Position numbers and translations under genes: made by a program. DNA of 9,243 nt, taken from Sphingomonadaceae bacterium (GTDB lineage Bacteria > Pseudomonadota > Alphaproteobacteria > Sphingomonadales > Sphingomonadaceae). Location of the stretch: NCBI GenBank assembly GCA_014380205.1, contig JACMKH010000412.1:1-9243 (forward strand), written 5' to 3'. Below the pieces are notes generated by a model. The model saw only the letters and a program-made list of their open reading frames with translations, was not told the DNA's origin and made no database searches. Below are positions 6,956 to 9,243 of the stretch, one piece after another; position 1 is the first letter of the stretch, and every line of letters begins with the position of its first letter.

Positions 6956-8058
6956 ACATCAATCTGCAAAAAATAAGAGTTGCCGCGCTAATCGACGCCT
7001 ATGAGGACAAGGGCGAGCGGGGTGTCACCGGATATGGCGGCCGCCTGGATATCCGTCCCGCCTACCAGCGCGAGTTCATCTACAAGGAGACGCAGCGCAA
7101 CGCGGTGATTGACACCGTGCGCCGGGATTATCCCCTGAACACCATGTATTGGGCGGCGGCGGGGGACGGCTTCGAGCTGATGGACGGGCAGCAGCGGACC
7201 ATCAGCGTCTGCCAGTATGTCAACGGCGACTTCTCGGTGGAGATCGACGGCTCGCCGCGCTATTTCGCCAATCTGACGGCCGAGCGCAAGCAGCAGATTC
7301 TCGATTACGAGCTCTCGGTCTATGTGTGCGACGGAACCGATCAGGAGAAGCTCGACTGGTTCAAGGTCATCAACATCGCGGGCGAGAAGCTGACCGATCA
7401 GGAATTGCGCAACGCCATCTATACCGGGCCGTGGCTGGCCGACGCGAAAAAATGGTTCTCCAAGACCGGAGCCCCGGCGGTCCAGGAGGGGCGGGACAAG
7501 TTGGTGAGTGGATCACCAATTCGCCAGGAGATATTGGAGACCGCGCTCGACTGGTATTCCGACGGGAAGATCGAGGGCTACATGAGCGCGCACCAGCACG
7601 ACGAGGACGCGCAGGAGCTATGGCAGTATTGGCAGGCCGTCTTCGACTGGGTCAAGCGCGTTTTTCCCAATGAGGACAGCGCACGAGCGAAGCTCATGAA
7701 GGGCCTGCCGTGGGGTCGGTTCTACAACCAGCACAAGGACGACCAGCTCAACGCCGCGGAGCTTGAGAGACGCATCGTCGAGCTCATCGACGACGACGAG
7801 GTCGACAACAAGAAGGGCATCTACGCATATCTTCTGACAGGCAACGAGAAGTCTCTGAACCTGCGCGCGTTCGACGAGAAGACGAGGCAGAAGCGGTATG
7901 CGGCGCAGCAGGGGATATGCCCGGCCTGCAAGAAGCCTTTCGCCATCGACGAGATGGAGGCCGATCACATCATCCCTTGGCACGATGGCGGAAAGACGGT
8001 TCTGGAGAACTGCCAGCTGCTCTGCAGAATGGACAACCGCACGAAGGGCGGGAAGTGA
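6952..8058 (+). CDS. DUF262-HNH endonuclease-like protein
   Basis: The 368-residue protein joins an N-terminal DUF262 domain to a C-terminal HNH nuclease domain. DUF262 (ParB/Srx-like fold) is the NTP-using domain found in GmrS-type restriction proteins and SspE. It is recognised by AYQREFI (37-43), the DGQQR motif (78-82) and NIAGEKLTDQELRNA (141-155). The HNH part begins with CPAC (323-326), then EADHIIPWHDGG (336-347, with His339 the likely catalytic base), Asn353 and a C-terminal LCRMDNRTKG (357-366). The usual second Cys of a closing C-x2-C pair is Asp361 here, so zinc binding may be altered. The ATG overlaps the methyltransferase stop and has only a weak ribosome site, which implies coupled translation. 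It probably provides the nuclease partner of the methyltransferase; activity and trigger are inference. Confidence 0.92.
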   Translation: MNINLQKIRVAALIDAYEDKGERGVTGYGGRLDIRPAYQREFIYKETQRNAVIDTVRRDYPLNTMYWAAAGDGFELMDGQQRTISVCQYVNGDFSVEIDGSPRYFANLTAERKQQILDYELSVYVCDGTDQEKLDWFKVINIAGEKLTDQELRNAIYTGPWLADAKKWFSKTGAPAVQEGRDKLVSGSPIRQEILETALDWYSDGKIEGYMSAHQHDEDAQELWQYWQAVFDWVKRVFPNEDSARAKLMKGLPWGRFYNQHKDDQLNAAELERRIVELIDDDEVDNKKGIYAYLLTGNEKSLNLRAFDEKTRQKRYAAQQGICPACKKPFAIDEMEADHIIPWHDGGKTVLENCQLLCRMDNRTKGGK

Positions 8059-8089
8059 AGGTTTCCCCGAAGGAATCGCGAGATAGGCC

Positions 8090-8311
8090 ATCATCGCATT
8101 CACGCCGCTCCAGGCGGCGGGGATGGCCGCTGCGATCGTGCTCGCGGGCTTCCTCGGCGGGCTCGTCCTCTCGGCGGTCAAGCGCTCGCTCGGCGCCAAG
8201 GATTGGGGGACGATGATCGAGGGGCATGGCGGCGCGCTTGACCGGATGGATTCGGTCAGCTTCGCCGCCCCGCTGTTCTTCCATCTCACCAATTATTTTT
8301 TCACGGTGTGA
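8090..8311 (+). pseudogene. 3'-end remnant of a second cdsA allele
   Basis: The segment encodes residues matching 241-310 of CdsA through the stop codon, in direct orientation, with a TAG in frame just upstream at 8084. It holds the complete cytidylyltransferase signature but none of the upstream membrane domain, so it cannot be a working enzyme. An ATG at 8123 could open a 62-residue frame, but it corresponds to an internal methionine of CdsA. Against 5393-5605 there are 14 base changes in 213 and one amino acid change (Gly251 to Ala). That near-total synonymy means both copies came from functional genes of diverged lineages. Clear homology starts at 8099 and a weaker match may extend to 8090. 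It marks the right edge of the inserted module. Confidence 0.95.
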
Positions 8312-8330
8312 GTGTGGCGGCGCACCAGGT

Positions 8331-8476
8331 CCTCCCCCGGAGGGGGAGGTGGCAGCGCGAAGCGCTGACGGAGGGGTGTCAGCCTATCGCTATGGCGCGG
8401 CGTGTCGCCTTAGCGAAAGCTGGACACCCCTCCACCACCGGCTTCGCCGGCGGTCCCCCTCCCCCTTCAGGGGAGG
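8331..8476. repeat. Paired palindromic (REP/BIME-like) repeat upstream of the small membrane protein gene
   Basis: Four hairpins are visible: CCTCCCCC/GGGGGAGG (8331-8349), CAGCGC/GCGCTG (8353-8367), CCGGC/GCCGG (8438-8450) and CCTCCCC/GGGGAGG (8458-8476). A long-range 11-bp perfect stem also joins 8370-8380 to 8423-8433 (GGAGGGGTGTC and its complement). The two halves are therefore mirror-image units around a spacer, as in paired REP elements. It differs in sequence from the repeat after the intact cdsA. The remaining DNA between the DUF262 stop and 8484 is the cdsA remnant plus about 20 bp on either side of it with no recognised signal. Confidence 0.75.
8470..8476 (+). promoter_or_regulatory. 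Ribosome binding site lying in the closing arm of the palindromic repeat
   Basis: GGGGAGG ends 7 bases before the ATG at 8484 and is an excellent Shine-Dalgarno match. The same seven bases pair perfectly with CCTCCCC at 8458-8464 across a 5-base loop, so the site could be occluded when the hairpin forms. This site decides the start of the downstream gene. Confidence 0.65.
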
Positions 8477-8483
8477 ATCGCTG

Positions 8484-9038
8484 ATGGCTCTCGCCCTGCT
8501 CGTCACCGGCCTCTGGTCGTTCTCCGAGGCGATCCTGTGGTTCATCGTCGCGGACGTCCCGGTGAGCTATGTCGCGGTCCGCCACGGCTGGCGCGCGGCG
8601 AGCGTCGCGGCGATCGTCGCGGCGCTGTGCGCGGTTCCCGGCGGCGCGCTGCTTCATCTGTGGACCTCGGCCGACCCGCAGCGCGTCCACGATCTGCTCG
8701 TCGCGCTCCCCGCGATCGACGCCGCGATGATCGAGCGGACCAGCCATGCCTATGTCGAGGGCGGCTATGCCGAGATGCTGCGCGGCTCGTTCGGCGGGAC
8801 GCCCTACAAGCTCTACGCGGCGGCGGCGGGCGCCTCGAGCCCGCCCGACGCGTGGCTGGCCCCCTTCCTGCTCGCGAGCTTCCTCGTGCGCGTGCCGCGA
8901 TTCCTGATCGTCGGTCTTAGTGTCGCGCTAGTCAACCGCGCGTTGTCGGGATGGCTGAGCGCGGGGCAGAGGCTCGCCGTGCTCGGCGCGTGCTGGGCGG
9001 TCTTCTACGCGTGGTATTTCGTGACGATGCCCAGCTGA
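8484..9038 (+). CDS. Small polytopic membrane protein, tentatively YqaA/DedA-like
   Basis: A 184-residue hydrophobic protein with about four or five membrane segments (roughly 2-23, 36-59, 122-150 and 164-181). Codon use matches the neighbouring core genes. I do not recognise it with certainty. Two stretches recall YqaA/DedA-type (VTT) proteins: an N-terminal SFSEAILWFIVADVP (12-26), and GGTPYKLYAAAAGAS (104-118) followed by SFLVRVPRFLIVGL (132-145). In that family a Gly/Pro re-entrant segment precedes an Arg-bearing helix. Such proteins act in membrane lipid transport, which would suit a gene originally next to the cdsA operon. The ATG at 8484 has a strong ribosome site; an in-frame extension upstream to 8226 runs through the cdsA remnant and the repeat and is rejected. 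Confidence 0.75.
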   Translation: MALALLVTGLWSFSEAILWFIVADVPVSYVAVRHGWRAASVAAIVAALCAVPGGALLHLWTSADPQRVHDLLVALPAIDAAMIERTSHAYVEGGYAEMLRGSFGGTPYKLYAAAAGASSPPDAWLAPFLLASFLVRVPRFLIVGLSVALVNRALSGWLSAGQRLAVLGACWAVFYAWYFVTMPS

Positions 9039-9062
9039 TAGTGCCAAATCGGTAAAAATGCC

Positions 9063-9091
9063 TTGACACAGGTACGCGCTTATGGTAAGTA
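9063..9091 (+). promoter_or_regulatory. Possible sigma-70-type promoter upstream of the last ORF
   Basis: A perfect TTGACA at 9063-9068 stands in a locally AT-richer spacer. A 17-base gap leads to TAAGTA (9086-9091), a weak -10; TATGGT at 9081-9086 is a better match but too close. The position, about 40 bases before the ATG at 9129, is right for the partial gene. Confidence 0.4.
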
Positions 9092-9128
9092 GCGTGCGGA
9101 GGGGTGAGCGCGCGAGGGCGGGGGTTCG

Positions 9129-9243
9129 ATGGTTGGTGGGGAGGAGGCCGCGCGCCGGCGCGGCGTGTTTCTGCATGCGCTCGCGCGAACGGGCAACGCG
9201 ACGCGGGCCGCCGCGGAAGCGGGGGCGACGCGCCATTGGTTCC
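9129..9243 (+). CDS. Partial ORF with helix-turn-helix-like N-terminus (cut by window edge)
   Basis: An ATG at 9129 opens 38 codons to the window edge without a stop. The segment RRGVFLHALARTGNATRAA (10-28), continuing into AEAGATRHWF, has the layout of a DNA-binding helix-turn-helix, similar to the N-termini of small-terminase-like or transposase-like HTH proteins (F-L-x-A-L-A-x-T-G-N-x-x-x-A-A-x-x-A-G). A G-rich stretch about 6-10 bases upstream may serve as ribosome site, and a TTGACA lies at 9063. Too little is present to name a product or to say whether this is core or phage-derived. Confidence 0.5.
   Translation, partial: MVGGEEAARRRGVFLHALARTGNATRAAAEAGATRHWF

Larger units (their letters stand above)
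5606..8089 (+). mobile_element. Inserted two-gene DNA-modification/defence module between two cdsA 3' ends
   Basis: This segment separates the intact cdsA from a second, diverged copy of its 3' end and carries an EcoRI-family methyltransferase plus a DUF262-HNH gene. The flanking direct repeat, the accessory gene content and the composition shift inside the methyltransferase show it was acquired. No integrase, transposase, tRNA or short inverted terminal repeats are visible, so the entry mechanism is not evident. Homologous exchange in cdsA at one side with an illegitimate join at the other would fit. The left limit is somewhere in 5606-5845, and the right limit is between the DUF262 stop (8058) and about 8090. 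Confidence 0.65.

Noticed and set aside
7501..7519. Perfect 7-bp inverted repeat TTGGTGA/TCACCAA within the DUF262-HNH coding sequence
   Set aside because: It is fully inside the conserved reading frame and short enough to be chance; no second copy or regulatory context was seen.
8123..8311. A 62-codon ORF as an independent small gene
   Set aside because: It is the internal 3' part of cdsA starting at an internal Met; it is best explained as a gene remnant.
5606..8480. CRISPR array, tRNA attachment site or insertion sequence associated with the module
   Set aside because: No regularly spaced direct repeats, no tRNA-like cloverleaf and no transposase or integrase frame are present; the repeats are paired palindromes.

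Overview
The window is GC-rich chromosomal DNA from an alphaproteobacterium, most likely a sphingomonad. I infer this from high GC with strong C/G third positions, from the aroC-fabI-yihY-dnaJ-like gene order, and from GC-rich palindromic intergenic repeats of a kind common in that group. Apart from one insert it looks like ordinary core chromosome.

The left arm (1-3363, minus strand) holds four genes read leftwards: a class II DnaJ-type co-chaperone, a YihY/BrkB-family membrane protein, enoyl-ACP reductase I (fabI), and the first 160 codons of chorismate synthase (aroC, GTG start), cut by the window edge. yihY and fabI overlap by one base (TGATG) and fabI has an AGGAGG inside the yihY tail. 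The dnaJ-like and yihY genes are 27 bp apart. fabI and aroC are separated by about 150 bp carrying a palindromic repeat.

The right arm opens after a short divergent spacer with a compact plus-strand lipid operon (3451-5605): a CDP-alcohol phosphatidyltransferase of YnbA type, a PlsC-type acyltransferase and a CdsA/YnbB-type phosphatidate cytidylyltransferase. They are joined by ATGA and TGATG overlaps. Together they could acylate a glycerol-phosphate-like acceptor, activate phosphatidate as CDP-diacylglycerol and transfer it to an alcohol. The final product cannot be read from sequence.

Immediately after cdsA lies an insert (about 5606-8089) with a two-gene module overlapping by ATGA: an EcoRI-family adenine-specific DNA methyltransferase and a DUF262-HNH endonuclease-like protein. 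This is a candidate restriction-modification or related defence system of unusual type. No integrase or transposase is visible. On its right side is a second copy of the last 213 bp of cdsA with no indels and 14 base differences, changing only one amino acid. That pattern fits a cdsA 3' end from a different lineage held under protein selection, not a fresh local duplication. The C-terminal half of the methyltransferase gene is clearly AT-richer than its N-terminal half, so the module may itself be a mosaic.

Beyond the remnant come a second palindromic repeat (8331-8476), whose last arm supplies the ribosome binding site of the next gene, then a small membrane protein with weak YqaA/DedA-like features (8484-9038), and finally the start of a partial ORF with a helix-turn-helix-like N-terminus (9129 to the end).
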